Assembly (NCBI GenBank): GCA_000696115.1
Contig: JJOH01000023.1
Coordinates: 43,114 to 107,113, forward strand
Direction of reading: 5' to 3'
Length of the DNA stretch: 64,000 nucleotides
DNA from: Streptomyces olindensis
Lineage (GTDB): Bacteria; Actinomycetota; Actinomycetes; Streptomycetales; Streptomycetaceae
Made by a program: the position numbers and the translations under genes. The notes beneath the pieces were generated by a model. It saw nothing but the letters and a program-made list of their open reading frames with translations. It made no database searches and was not told the origin of the DNA. Positions 16,838 to 25,049 of this stretch are shown here, one piece after another. Position 1 is the first letter of the stretch. Each line of letters starts with the position of its first letter.

Positions 16838-18253
16838 GTGACATGGAACCCACGCGCTCTCACCGCCCTGTGCGTCGCGCTGTCGCTGTGCGCGCTGCTG
16901 GCCGTCCCCACGAACTTCCCGGGGCTCGGCGGCGACGCCCGGTTCACGCTCGCCGTGTTCGCGCTCGCGACCTGCGCCTGGATCGGGACGTCGATCGACG
17001 ACACGTACATCGCGCTGGGCGCCGGGCTCGCCCTCACGGTGACCGGGGTGATCAGCAGCGACACCCTGTTCGGCACCCTCGGCGATGCCACCGTCTGGCT
17101 GCTGATCTGCGCGTTCGTGCTGGCGGCCGCGGTGAGCCGGACCGGGCTCGCGGGCCGGGCCGCGGTGTTCCTGGTCAGCGGGGCGCGCACCGTACGGCAG
17201 CTGGTGCACCTGACGACCGCCGCCCTGGTCGTCACGGCGTTCGCGGTGCCCGCCACCTCCGGCCGGGCCGCGCTTGCGCTGCCGGTGTTCCTCGCCCTGG
17301 CGAAGGTCCTCGCCGACCGGAAACGACTGGTCGTGATGTTGGCGCTGCTGTTCCCGACCGTGATCCTTCTGTCGGCGGTGGCGACCCTGATCGGCGCGGG
17401 AGCGCATCTGATCACCGTGTCGGTGCTGTGGGAGACCACCGGGCAGCACATCGGCTTCACGGAGTGGCTGCTGCTGGGGCTGCCGCTGGCCGTGGTGTCG
17501 TCGCACGTGGCCGCCGAGCTGGTGATGCTGACGACGACCCGGCGCGCGGACCGCCGCGGCCCGGTCCGCATCACCCCCGAGCAGATCCAGGAGCACAGCG
17601 AGCAGCCGGTCACCGGCCCCTGGAGCCAGGCCGAGAAACGCTGCGCCCTGCTCCTCGCCACGGTGGTGCTCCTGTGGTGCAGTGAGCCGCTGCACCGGGT
17701 GCCGCCGGCGCTGGTCGCGCTGATCGGCGCCGTCATCGCCTCCTCTCCCGCCCTCGGCACCGTACGGCTGAAGGACGCGCTGAAGACCGTCCCCTGGTCG
17801 CTGCTGCTGTTCATGGCGGCGACGATGGCGATGGGCGTCGCGCTCGCCGACTCCGGGGCGGCGAAGTGGCTGGTCTCGGGGCTGCCGGCGAACGAGCCCC
17901 CGGTGGTGTTCCTGGCGATCGTGATCGCCGTGAGCACGGCGGCCCATCTGGTCCTGCAGTCCCGCTCGGCCCGCTCCTCGGTCCTGGTGCCGCTTGTCGT
18001 GGCCGCCGCCGTCGGCGTCGGCGTCAACCCGGTCGCCGCCGCGCTCGCCTCCACCGCCGCCGCGGGCTTCTGCCACACCCTGCCCGCCTCGGCGAAGCCG
18101 GTCACGCTCTTCGCGCAGATCCCCGGCACCCCCACCTACACCCCGCGCGACCTGCTGCGGCTGTCCGCCTTCCTGGCCCCGCTGACCGCCGCCCTCGTGC
18201 TGCTCTTCGCCGTCGCGGTGTGGCCGCTGCTCGGCGTCTCCGTCACCCGTTAA
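16838..18253 (+). CDS. SLC13/DASS-like anion permease
   Basis: 471 aa integral membrane protein with about eleven or twelve membrane segments in two halves, of the divalent anion:Na+ symporter / ArsB-like superfamily. VPATSGRAALALPVFLALAK in the first half and LQSRSARSSVLVPLVVAAA with FCHTLPASAKPVTLFAQIPG in the second are the substrate-loop signatures. GTG at 16838. It is followed 10 bp later by glycerate kinase, so glycerate or a related C3/C4 carboxylate is a likely cargo; that is inferred from the pairing. Direct repeats just upstream suggest control by the adjacent two-component system. Confidence 0.78.
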   Translation: MTWNPRALTALCVALSLCALLAVPTNFPGLGGDARFTLAVFALATCAWIGTSIDDTYIALGAGLALTVTGVISSDTLFGTLGDATVWLLICAFVLAAAVSRTGLAGRAAVFLVSGARTVRQLVHLTTAALVVTAFAVPATSGRAALALPVFLALAKVLADRKRLVVMLALLFPTVILLSAVATLIGAGAHLITVSVLWETTGQHIGFTEWLLLGLPLAVVSSHVAAELVMLTTTRRADRRGPVRITPEQIQEHSEQPVTGPWSQAEKRCALLLATVVLLWCSEPLHRVPPALVALIGAVIASSPALGTVRLKDALKTVPWSLLLFMAATMAMGVALADSGAAKWLVSGLPANEPPVVFLAIVIAVSTAAHLVLQSRSARSSVLVPLVVAAAVGVGVNPVAAALASTAAAGFCHTLPASAKPVTLFAQIPGTPTYTPRDLLRLSAFLAPLTAALVLLFAVAVWPLLGVSVTR

Positions 18254-18263
18254 GGAGCCCTCC

Positions 18264-19475
18264 ATGCTGACCCGTGTCGTCGTAGCCCCCAGCGGCTTCA
18301 AGGAGTCCCTGTCCGCCGAGGCCGCCGCCGACGCCATCGCGGCCGGCGTACGCCGTGTCCTGCCCGACGCCGAACTCGACCTCGTCCCGCTGGTGGACGG
18401 CGGCGAGGGCACGGCCGTCGCCCTGGCCGCCGCGACCGGCGGCAGGATCGTCACCGTGCCCGCGACGGGACCGGTCGGGGACACCATCGCCGCCCACTTC
18501 GCCCTCCTGGGCGACGGGAACACCGCGGTGGTGGAGATGGCGGCGATCGCCGGCCTCTCCCTCGTCCCGCGCGACCAGCGCGACCCGGGCGCCACCACCA
18601 CGTACGGCGTCGGCGAACTGCTCCGCTCCGCGCTCGACTCCGGCGTACGGCGGATCCTCGTCGGCTGCGGCGACTCGGGCACCTCGGACGGGGGCGCGGG
18701 CGCGCTGCAGGCCCTCGGGGCCCGGCTGCTGGACGAGGAGGGCCGCGAACTCCCCCGCGGCGGCCGGGAGCTGGCCCGCCTGCACCGCATCGACCCGACC
18801 GGCCTCGATCCCCGTCTCGCCGACGCGGAACTGCTCGTCGCCTGCAACCCGTACAACGTGCTGTGCGGCGAACGCGGCGTGGCCCGGGTCTTCGGGCCGC
18901 AGAAGGGCGCGACGCCCGCGCAGGTGGAGGAGTTGTCGGCCGCTCTGGAGAACTGGGCCTTCGTCCTGACCAGGGACGTCGCCGTGCCGGACACCGACCT
19001 CCTGTACGGCCCCGGAACCGGAGCCTCCGGCGGCTTGGGGGCCGGCCTCGCCGCGCTCGGCGCCCGGCTCCTGCCCCGCTTCGACGTGCTGCTGGGCCAC
19101 CTCGACCTGGACGCCCGGCTGGCCCGCGCCGACCTGGTCGTCACCGCCGAGGGCGCCCTGGACCACCAGACGCCCCGGGGCAAGGTCCCGGCCGAGGTGG
19201 CCCGCCGGGCCAAGCTCCACGGCCGCCCGGTCCTGGCCCTGGCGGGCACGCTCGGCGAGGGCGCGCACGAGGTGCCGGGCGTGGACGCCTGCCACGGCAT
19301 CCTGCCCGCCCCGATGGAGCTGGCCGAGGCACTGCTGCGGGCGAGCGAGCTGCTCACCGACGCCACCGAACGGGCCCTGCGGATGATCGTCCTGGGCGCC
19401 CGGCTACCGCTGGGTGCCGACCGGGCCGTTCACGCGGAGGTGTCCGGCACGCAGCGCCCGTCCTCCGTGCGGTAG
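18264..19475 (+). CDS. Glycerate 2-kinase (GlxK/GarK type I)
   Basis: ATP-dependent phosphorylation of D-glycerate to phosphoglycerate, linking glyoxylate/hydroxypyruvate or sugar-acid breakdown with glycolysis. 403 aa. Family motifs are VVAPSGFKESLSA at the start, DGGEGT near residue 45, GCGDSGTSDGGAGAL, PQKGAT, and VTAEGALDHQTPRGK near the C-terminus. ATG 18264 has AAGGAG at a good distance and lies 10 bp after the SLC13 permease, so uptake and activation are coupled. The last 46 bp overlap the convergent desulfurase-like gene. Confidence 0.93.
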   Translation: MLTRVVVAPSGFKESLSAEAAADAIAAGVRRVLPDAELDLVPLVDGGEGTAVALAAATGGRIVTVPATGPVGDTIAAHFALLGDGNTAVVEMAAIAGLSLVPRDQRDPGATTTYGVGELLRSALDSGVRRILVGCGDSGTSDGGAGALQALGARLLDEEGRELPRGGRELARLHRIDPTGLDPRLADAELLVACNPYNVLCGERGVARVFGPQKGATPAQVEELSAALENWAFVLTRDVAVPDTDLLYGPGTGASGGLGAGLAALGARLLPRFDVLLGHLDLDARLARADLVVTAEGALDHQTPRGKVPAEVARRAKLHGRPVLALAGTLGEGAHEVPGVDACHGILPAPMELAEALLRASELLTDATERALRMIVLGARLPLGADRAVHAEVSGTQRPSSVR

Positions 19476-20797
19476 TTCCACTTGGCCCCGTCCGTCACGA
19501 GCTCCCGCACGGCCCGTACGAACCGCTCCACGTGCTCGTCCGGCGTGCCCGCGCCGAAGCTGACCCGGATGGCGTTGAGGGACTTCTCCCCCGGCGCGGC
19601 CTCGGGCGACCCGCACTCGCCCTGCGTCTGCGGGTCGCTGCCGAGCAGCGTGCGCACCAGCGGGTGGGCGCAGAAGAGGCCGTCCCGGACGCCGATGCCG
19701 TACTCGGCGGAGAGGGCGGCGGCGAAGTGGGAGCTGTTCCAGCCGTCGACCACGAAGGAGATCACGCCGACGCGCGGGGCGTCGTCGCCGAAGAGGGAGA
19801 GGACCCGGACCTCGGGCACCTCGGCCAGCCCCGCGCGCACCTCCTCGATCAGGTACTGCTCGCGGGCGACCAGGGTGTCGAAGCCGGCCTCGGTGAGGGC
19901 CGTGCAGGCGGAGGCGATGGAGTAGGCGCCGATGACGTTCGGGGAGCCGGCCTCGTGGCGGGCGGCGCTCTCGTGCCACTCCACGTCCACTCCCCCGTCC
20001 GTGCGGCGCGACACCTTGCGGGAGGCGCCGCCGCCCGCGAGGTACGGCTCGGCCTCGCGCAGCCAGTCGGACCGTCCGGCCAGGACGCCGGAGCCGAAGG
20101 GCGCGTACAGCTTGTGCCCGGAGAAGGCGACCCAGTCGACGTCGAGGTCCGCGACGGACACCGGGTGGTGTGGGGCCAGCTGGGCGGCGTCCAGCACGAT
20201 CCGCGCGCCGTGGGCGTGCGCGGCCGCCGCGAGCTCCCGTACGGGCCACAGCTCGCCGGTGACGTTCGAGGCGCCGGTGACGCAGACCAGAGCCGGGCCG
20301 TGGGGCTCCCGGTCGGCGAGGGCGCGCTCCAGGGTCTCGACGGCCTCGCGGTGACTCCCCGGGGCGTCGAGGTACGTGACACGGGCGTCGCGCCAGGGCA
20401 GCAGGGAGGCGTGGTGCTCGGTCTCGAACACGAAGACCTGGCAGTCGTCCGGCAGGGCGGCGGCGAGGAGGTTCAGCGAGTCCGTGGTGGAGCGGGTGAA
20501 CACCACCTGGTCGTCGGCGCGGCAGTCGAGGAACTCGGCGACGGTCCGGCGGGCGTTCTCGAACAGGTCGGTCGACAGCTGGGACAGGTACCCGGCACCG
20601 CGGTGGACGCTGCCGTAGTACGGCGCGTAGGCGGCGACGTCGTCCCAGACCCGCTGGAGCGCCGGGGCGCTGGCGGCGTAGTCGAGCGCGGCGTAGGTGA
20701 CCTCGCCGCCGGTGACGAGCGGCACGGTGACATCCCGCCCCAGGACGGGCAGCGGGGCACAAACGGACTGGTCTGCGGCAACGGTGGAGACGGACAT
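19430..20797 (-). CDS. Class V PLP enzyme, SufS-like cysteine desulfurase
   Basis: 455 aa fold-type I PLP enzyme. The PLP lysine is in FSGHKLYAPFGSGVL, the phosphate-binding TRSTTDSLN and DAAQLAPHHP segments are present, and GIGVRDGLFCAHP places a cysteine where SufS has its persulfide cysteine. It most likely releases sulfur from cysteine or a related thiol, although a C-S lyase role is possible. ATG 20797 follows GGGAG by 7 bases. A SAM-IV riboswitch in the leader predicts repression when S-adenosylmethionine is high, which ties the gene to sulfur/methionine balance. No sulfur carrier gene adjoins it. Confidence 0.82.
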   Translation of the reverse strand: MSVSTVAADQSVCAPLPVLGRDVTVPLVTGGEVTYAALDYAASAPALQRVWDDVAAYAPYYGSVHRGAGYLSQLSTDLFENARRTVAEFLDCRADDQVVFTRSTTDSLNLLAAALPDDCQVFVFETEHHASLLPWRDARVTYLDAPGSHREAVETLERALADREPHGPALVCVTGASNVTGELWPVRELAAAAHAHGARIVLDAAQLAPHHPVSVADLDVDWVAFSGHKLYAPFGSGVLAGRSDWLREAEPYLAGGGASRKVSRRTDGGVDVEWHESAARHEAGSPNVIGAYSIASACTALTEAGFDTLVAREQYLIEEVRAGLAEVPEVRVLSLFGDDAPRVGVISFVVDGWNSSHFAAALSAEYGIGVRDGLFCAHPLVRTLLGSDPQTQGECGSPEAAPGEKSLNAIRVSFGAGTPDEHVERFVRAVRELVTDGAKWNYRTEDGRCVPDTSA

Positions 20798-20899
20798 GGG
20801 TGAACTCCCGTGAGATCAGGTGAATCCGCCCGCGAGCCCAGGGGGGCTACCAGCGGGGGGTGAAAGGAAGAAGGGATGCGGAGGCGGGGCTCTGCGGCC

Positions 20900-20920
20900 C
20901 TATCGCATTCGCTGACTCAC
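20900..20920 (-). CDS. Possible 6-codon leader peptide behind the SAM-IV riboswitch
   Basis: GTG AGT CAG CGA ATG CGA TAG, with GAGGAG 6 bases upstream of the GTG, lies between the riboswitch and the desulfurase-like gene. The binding site is better than that of most genes nearby, so translation of this mini-ORF could couple to mRNA control. It may be chance; no homologue knowledge is used. Confidence 0.3.
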   Translation of the reverse strand: MSQRMR

Positions 20921-20940
20921 GGAGAACTCCTCGACGACCA

Positions 20941-20965
20941 GGACCCCTGGATTCGTGAGGGGTCC
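20941..20965 (-). terminator. Candidate riboswitch-controlled terminator hairpin
   Basis: Perfect 7-bp inverted repeat GGACCCC / GGGGTCC with an 11-base loop. Its upstream arm uses the last bases of the SAM-IV aptamer (20961-20965), so ligand binding and hairpin formation could be exclusive or linked. No T tract follows. Confidence 0.4.
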
Positions 20966-21077
20966 GCGCTTGCCGCAGACCTCGCTGCCTGCGGCCTGGT
21001 CTTCACCCGGGGCACCCCGCCACGGACGGAGGGTTGCCGGACAGTCGGCCGGGGCCTCATGACTGTCACTCATGACC
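20961..21077 (-). ncRNA. SAM-IV riboswitch upstream of the desulfurase-like gene
   Basis: Read on the minus strand, the leader has the conserved SAM-IV parts in order: GGTCATGAGTG, GGCCCCGGCC, TCCGGCAACCCTCC, GGCGGGGTGCCCCGGGTGA, GACCAGGC, and the 3' element GCGGCAAGCGCGGACC. P1 pairs GGTC with GACC; one A-A mismatch is present relative to the usual GGTCAT/ATGACC. It binds S-adenosylmethionine in actinobacterial sulfur genes. It lies about 165 nt before the start codon, with a hairpin and mini-ORF between. Confidence 0.88.
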
Positions 21078-21102
21078 TGCTCAGGAACGTACGCGAAAAG
21101 AT

Positions 21103-21140
21103 CGGCGTCCCGCAACCCGAGTCCGGATCGCGGGACGCCG
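21103..21140 (-). terminator. Terminator downstream of trpD
   Basis: Perfect 11-bp inverted repeat CGGCGTCCCGC / GCGGGACGCCG with a 16-base loop, 15 bases past the trpD stop. It separates trpD transcription from the SAM-IV controlled leader that begins about 25 bases further on. Confidence 0.7.
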
Positions 21141-21154
21141 TACGTCGTACCCGT

Positions 21155-22219
21155 CTACTGGTTGCTGGCGGCCACCCACCGCTCCAGGGTCCGCTTGGCG
21201 GCCCCGGAGTCGATCGACTCCGCCGCCTTCGCCATCCCGGCGCGGATCTGCTCGGCCAGCGTCCCCGGGCCGGGCTCCAGCGCCACCAGCGCCGCCGCCG
21301 AGTTCAGCAGCACCGCGTCCCGGACCGGGCCCCTCTCGCCGTCCAGCAGACGCCGCGCGACCTCGGCGTTGTAGGAGGCGTCCGCGCCGCGCAGCGCCTC
21401 CACCGGGACCAGCTCGATGCCGACCTCGCGCGGGTCGAAGGCCTCCTCGGCGACCTTGCCGTCCCGGACGATCCACACCCGTGACGTGGCCGTGGTGGTC
21501 AGCTCGTCGAGGCCGTCGTCGCCGCGGAAGACCAGGGACGAGTGGCCGCGCTCGGCGAACACGCCGGCGACGATCGGCGCCATCCGCGGGTCGGCCACGC
21601 CGACGGCCTGGGCTCTCACCTTCGCGGGGTTGGTCAGCGGACCGAGGACGTTGAAGATCGTCCGGATGCCCAACTGGCCGCGCGCCGCGCCCGCGTACCG
21701 CATCGACGGGTGGAACTTCGCCGCGAAGCAGAAGGTGATCCCGGCCTCCTCGGCGACCCCGGCCACCCGGTGCGTCGGCAGCTCCAGGTTGACGCCGAGC
21801 TTCTCCAGGACGTCCGACGCGCCGGACGCCGAGGACGCGGCGCGGTTGCCGTGCTTGACGACCTTCGCGCCCGTGCCGGCGACAACGATCGCCGACATCG
21901 TGGAGATGTTGACGGTCTTCGCCCCGTCGCCGCCCGTGCCGACGATGTCGACCGCCGGGCCCGGCACCTCGATGACGTTGGCGTGCTCGTACATCGCCCG
22001 GACGAATCCGGCGATCTCCTCGACGGTCTCGCCCTTGGCGCGCAGCGCCACCACGAACCCGGCGATCTGCGCGTCCGTCGCCTCGCCGCGCATGATCAGG
22101 TCCATCGCCCAGGCGGTGTCGTCGGCCGTCAGGTCACGGCCTTCCAGCAGGCCGTTCAACAGCAGGGGCCAGGAGCGGCCCGCCGCGGTGTCGCCTCCAG
22201 CGGGGGTCACAGCGCTCAT
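21155..22219 (-). CDS. trpD: Anthranilate phosphoribosyltransferase
   Basis: Second step of tryptophan synthesis: joins anthranilate to PRPP. 354 aa. The PRPP site VDIVGTGGDGAKTVNIST, the HGNRAASSASGASDVLE segment and FAAKFHPSMRYAGAARGQLGIRTIFNVLGPLTNP are all intact. ATG at 22219 is preferred to the open frame back to 22300 because GGAG sits 7 bases upstream and the protein then begins at the normal position. It stands apart from other trp genes, next to the cytochrome bcc operon, an arrangement shared with M. tuberculosis (Rv2192c). A hairpin follows its stop. Confidence 0.96.
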   Translation of the reverse strand: MSAVTPAGGDTAAGRSWPLLLNGLLEGRDLTADDTAWAMDLIMRGEATDAQIAGFVVALRAKGETVEEIAGFVRAMYEHANVIEVPGPAVDIVGTGGDGAKTVNISTMSAIVVAGTGAKVVKHGNRAASSASGASDVLEKLGVNLELPTHRVAGVAEEAGITFCFAAKFHPSMRYAGAARGQLGIRTIFNVLGPLTNPAKVRAQAVGVADPRMAPIVAGVFAERGHSSLVFRGDDGLDELTTTATSRVWIVRDGKVAEEAFDPREVGIELVPVEALRGADASYNAEVARRLLDGERGPVRDAVLLNSAAALVALEPGPGTLAEQIRAGMAKAAESIDSGAAKRTLERWVAASNQ

Positions 22220-22301
22220 AAGCCGCTCCAGGGTCAGGCGTCCCGCACTACGGGACGAGAGTCTCAACGGGGTCCACCCTATCCAGCCCCGGGGCACCAC
22301 G

Positions 22302-22334
22302 AAGGGCCCCGTCCGAACACCGGACGGGACCCTT
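22302..22334 (-). terminator. Terminator of the ctaE-qcrCAB operon
   Basis: 14-bp inverted repeat AAGGGCCCCGTCCG / CGGACGGGACCCTT with one G-U type mismatch and the loop AACAC, 23 bases past the qcrB stop. Confidence 0.78.
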
Positions 22335-22356
22335 CTGTGGCGTGGCGAAGCAGTGA

Positions 22357-23979
22357 TCAGTGGTGGCCGTGGCCGCTCGTGATCTCCCGGTACTCCTCGG
22401 CGGTGGGCTTCGGGATCTGGGCGCCCTCGCCGTAGTAGGCGTCGCTGAGCTTGGCGCGCAGCTTCTCGGAGCCCTTCAGCTTGCGCTCGACACCGTTCTC
22501 GTCGACCGTCGGGCCGAGCTCGACCGGCTGGTACTGCTCGTGCGCCGTGAGCGTGTACATCTGCTCCTGGCTGAGCGGCTCGTGGACCTCGATGAACTCA
22601 CCGTGCGGCAGGCGCTTGATGATGCCCGACTCGCGGCCGTGCAGCACCTTGTCCTTGTCCCGGCGCTGCAGGCCGAGGCAGATCCGCTTGGTGACGATGA
22701 AGGCGATGACCGGTCCGACGAAGAAGCCGATCCGGACGAACCAGGTGACCGCGTTGATCGACAGGTGGAAGTGCGTGGCGACGATGTCGTTGCCACCGCC
22801 GATCAGCATGATCATGTAGCCGGTGACCCAGGCGACACCGAAGGCGGTCCGCGTCGGGGCGTTGCGCGGCCGGTCCAGGATGTGGTGCTCGCGCTTGTCC
22901 CCGGTGACCCACGACTCGATGAACGGGTACAGGGCGATGATCGCCAGGAACAGGCCGAAGAGGACCAGCGGGATGAACACGCCCAGGACGAGCGTGTGAC
23001 CCCAGAAGTTGATCTCCCAGCCGGGCATCGCACGGACCAGGCCCTCGGCGAAGCCCATGTACCAGTCGGGCTGGGCACCGGTCGACACCTGGTCGGGCCG
23101 GTAGGGGCCCAGGACCCAGATCGGGTTGACGGTCGCGATGCCGGCGAGGGCCGCGATGACACCGAAGACCAGGAAGAAGAAGCCTCCGGCCTTGGCCATG
23201 TAGACCGGCAGCAGCGGCATGCCGACGACGTTCTTGTTGGTGCGGCCGGGACCCGCGAACTGCGTGTGCTTGTGGTAGAAGACCAGGATCAGGTGGCCGA
23301 CCACGAGCCCGAGCATGATGCCCGGCAGCAGCAGGATGTGGATCGAGTAGAACCGGGCGACGAAGTCGGTGCCCGGGAACTCCCCGCCGAACAGGAACAT
23401 CGAGATGTACGTGCCGACGATCGGCACGGACAGGATCGCGCCCTGCGTGAAGCGGACACCGGTGCCGGAGAGCAGGTCGTCCGGGAGCGAGTAGCCGGTG
23501 AAACCGGTGAACATGCCCAGGACGAACAGCAGGAAGCCGAACAGCCAGTTGATCTCGCGCGGCTTGCGGAACGCGCCGGTGAAGAAGACGCGCATCATGT
23601 GCACGAACATGCCGGCGAGGAAGATGATCGCCGCCCAGTGGTGGATCTGCCGGATGAGCAGACCGCCGCGGACGTCGAAGCTGATGTCCAGCGTGGAGGC
23701 GAACGCCTCCGACATCAGCTGCCCCTGGAGCGGGACGTAACTGCCGTGGTACTCCACCTCGTTCATCGACGGGTGGAAGAACAGCGTCAGGTACACACCC
23801 GTCAGGATGATGATGATGAAGCTGTAGAGGCAGATCTCACCCAGCATGAAGGACCAGTGGTCCGGGAAGATCTTGCGCATGTTGGCCTTGGCCAGGGAGT
23901 AGATCCCGAGGCGGCCGTCGGCCCAGTCGGCCACCCGCTCACCCGCGGGGGCCTTGCGGCGTGTCTGTGCAGTGCTCAT
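22357..23979 (-). CDS. qcrB: Cytochrome bc1 (bcc) complex cytochrome b subunit
   Basis: Quinol-oxidising, diheme membrane subunit of the actinobacterial bcc-aa3 supercomplex, 540 aa. Heme-ligand histidines lie in RQIHHWAAIIFLAGMFVHMMR and FYSIHILLLPGIMLGLVVGHLILVFYHKH, and the Qo-site PDWYMG motif is present (a PEWY-type variant). A long charged C-terminal extension (about 120 residues) is typical of actinobacteria. ATG 23979 overlaps the qcrA stop by 4 bp (ATGA). It is the last gene of ctaE-qcrC-qcrA-qcrB. Confidence 0.97.
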   Translation of the reverse strand: MSTAQTRRKAPAGERVADWADGRLGIYSLAKANMRKIFPDHWSFMLGEICLYSFIIIILTGVYLTLFFHPSMNEVEYHGSYVPLQGQLMSEAFASTLDISFDVRGGLLIRQIHHWAAIIFLAGMFVHMMRVFFTGAFRKPREINWLFGFLLFVLGMFTGFTGYSLPDDLLSGTGVRFTQGAILSVPIVGTYISMFLFGGEFPGTDFVARFYSIHILLLPGIMLGLVVGHLILVFYHKHTQFAGPGRTNKNVVGMPLLPVYMAKAGGFFFLVFGVIAALAGIATVNPIWVLGPYRPDQVSTGAQPDWYMGFAEGLVRAMPGWEINFWGHTLVLGVFIPLVLFGLFLAIIALYPFIESWVTGDKREHHILDRPRNAPTRTAFGVAWVTGYMIMLIGGGNDIVATHFHLSINAVTWFVRIGFFVGPVIAFIVTKRICLGLQRRDKDKVLHGRESGIIKRLPHGEFIEVHEPLSQEQMYTLTAHEQYQPVELGPTVDENGVERKLKGSEKLRAKLSDAYYGEGAQIPKPTAEEYREITSGHGHH

Positions 23980-25049
23980 CCGCGCTCCCAGAAAGCAGGG
24001 CCGACGGGCTCTTCGAAGTCGCCGAGCGCCTCGAGGTAGCCCTCGTCGTTCACGCCGATGCGGAGCTGCGGCAGGGCGTGACCGGCGGGGCCGAAGATCA
24101 CTCGGGCACCGTCGGAGAGGTCGAAGGTGGACTGGTGGCAGGGGCAGAGCACGTGGTGCGTCTGCTGCTCGTACAGGGAGATCGGGCAGCCGACGTGGGT
24201 GCAGATCTTCGAGTACGCGACGATGCCCTCGTGCGACCACTCGAGCTCGCGCTTGTCCTTGATGTTCTCCGGCTGGATCCGGACGATCATCAGGGCTGCC
24301 TTGGCGATCTCGTTCTGGAAGTCGTGGTCGTGCTCCTCCAGGCCCTCGGGCTTGGCGAAGGTCAGCGAACCGACCGCGACGTCCGAGGGACGCAGCGGCT
24401 GGTTCGTGTTCATGTTCACGAGCAGCTTGCCCTTGGACCACAGCGTGTGGCGGAGCTTGGTGCCGGGCAGCGGGCCGAGGTCGCGCAGCAGCACGACGCC
24501 GGAGAGCGGCACCAGCGTGAGCGCGCCGAGCATGGTGTTGCGGATCAGCTTGCGGCGGCCGAGCGCCGACTCCTTGGCGCCCTGCTTGAAGTCCGCGAAG
24601 ACCTTCTCGCGGACCTCGGGCTCCGCCTCGATCGGGTGCCGCTCGTCGGCGATCTCCACGTCCGACATCAGGGTGCGCGACCAGTGGACGGCGCCCGCGC
24701 CGATGCAGAACAGCGCGATGCCGAGCGTCATGCCCAGCGCGAAGTTCAGGGCGCTGATGTGGCCGAGCGGGAAGATGTAGACCGACTTGTCGACCGGGAT
24801 CGCCACGAACGCGGCGATGAAGCCGATGGTCGCCAGCATCGACACCGTGAACATCAGGGCGACCGAGCGCTCGGACCGCTTGGCGGCCCGCTCGTCGATG
24901 TCCTGGATCCGGTGCTCGTGGGGAGGCAGGCCCGGGTCGGCGAACGGGTGCTTCTCGTCCGCGACGCTCACCGCGCCGTGCCCGTGCTCGTCATGCCCTG
25001 CGGACTGCTCGGCAGGCAGGTTCTCTTCTGGAATGTCTTGGCTACTCAT
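23976..25049 (-). CDS. qcrA: Ubiquinol/menaquinol-cytochrome c reductase Rieske iron-sulfur subunit
   Basis: 357 aa Rieske protein with the actinobacterial N-terminal extension: about 80 charged residues, then three membrane segments (two around SVALMFTVSMLATIGFIAAFVA and FALGMTLGIALFCIGAGAV, a third before the cluster domain). The 2Fe-2S site is complete: CTHVGCPISL and CPCHQSTFD, with the disulfide cysteines in these boxes. ATG at 25049 overlaps the qcrC stop (ATGA); the frame stays open back to 25085 but that start would lie inside qcrC. Passes electrons from quinol to QcrC. Confidence 0.96.
   Translation of the reverse strand: MSSQDIPEENLPAEQSAGHDEHGHGAVSVADEKHPFADPGLPPHEHRIQDIDERAAKRSERSVALMFTVSMLATIGFIAAFVAIPVDKSVYIFPLGHISALNFALGMTLGIALFCIGAGAVHWSRTLMSDVEIADERHPIEAEPEVREKVFADFKQGAKESALGRRKLIRNTMLGALTLVPLSGVVLLRDLGPLPGTKLRHTLWSKGKLLVNMNTNQPLRPSDVAVGSLTFAKPEGLEEHDHDFQNEIAKAALMIVRIQPENIKDKRELEWSHEGIVAYSKICTHVGCPISLYEQQTHHVLCPCHQSTFDLSDGARVIFGPAGHALPQLRIGVNDEGYLEALGDFEEPVGPAFWERG

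Noticed and set aside
23980..24441. N-terminal extension of qcrB
   Set aside because: It lies within qcrA in another frame; the ATG at 23979 gives the conserved QcrB start and an ATGA overlap.
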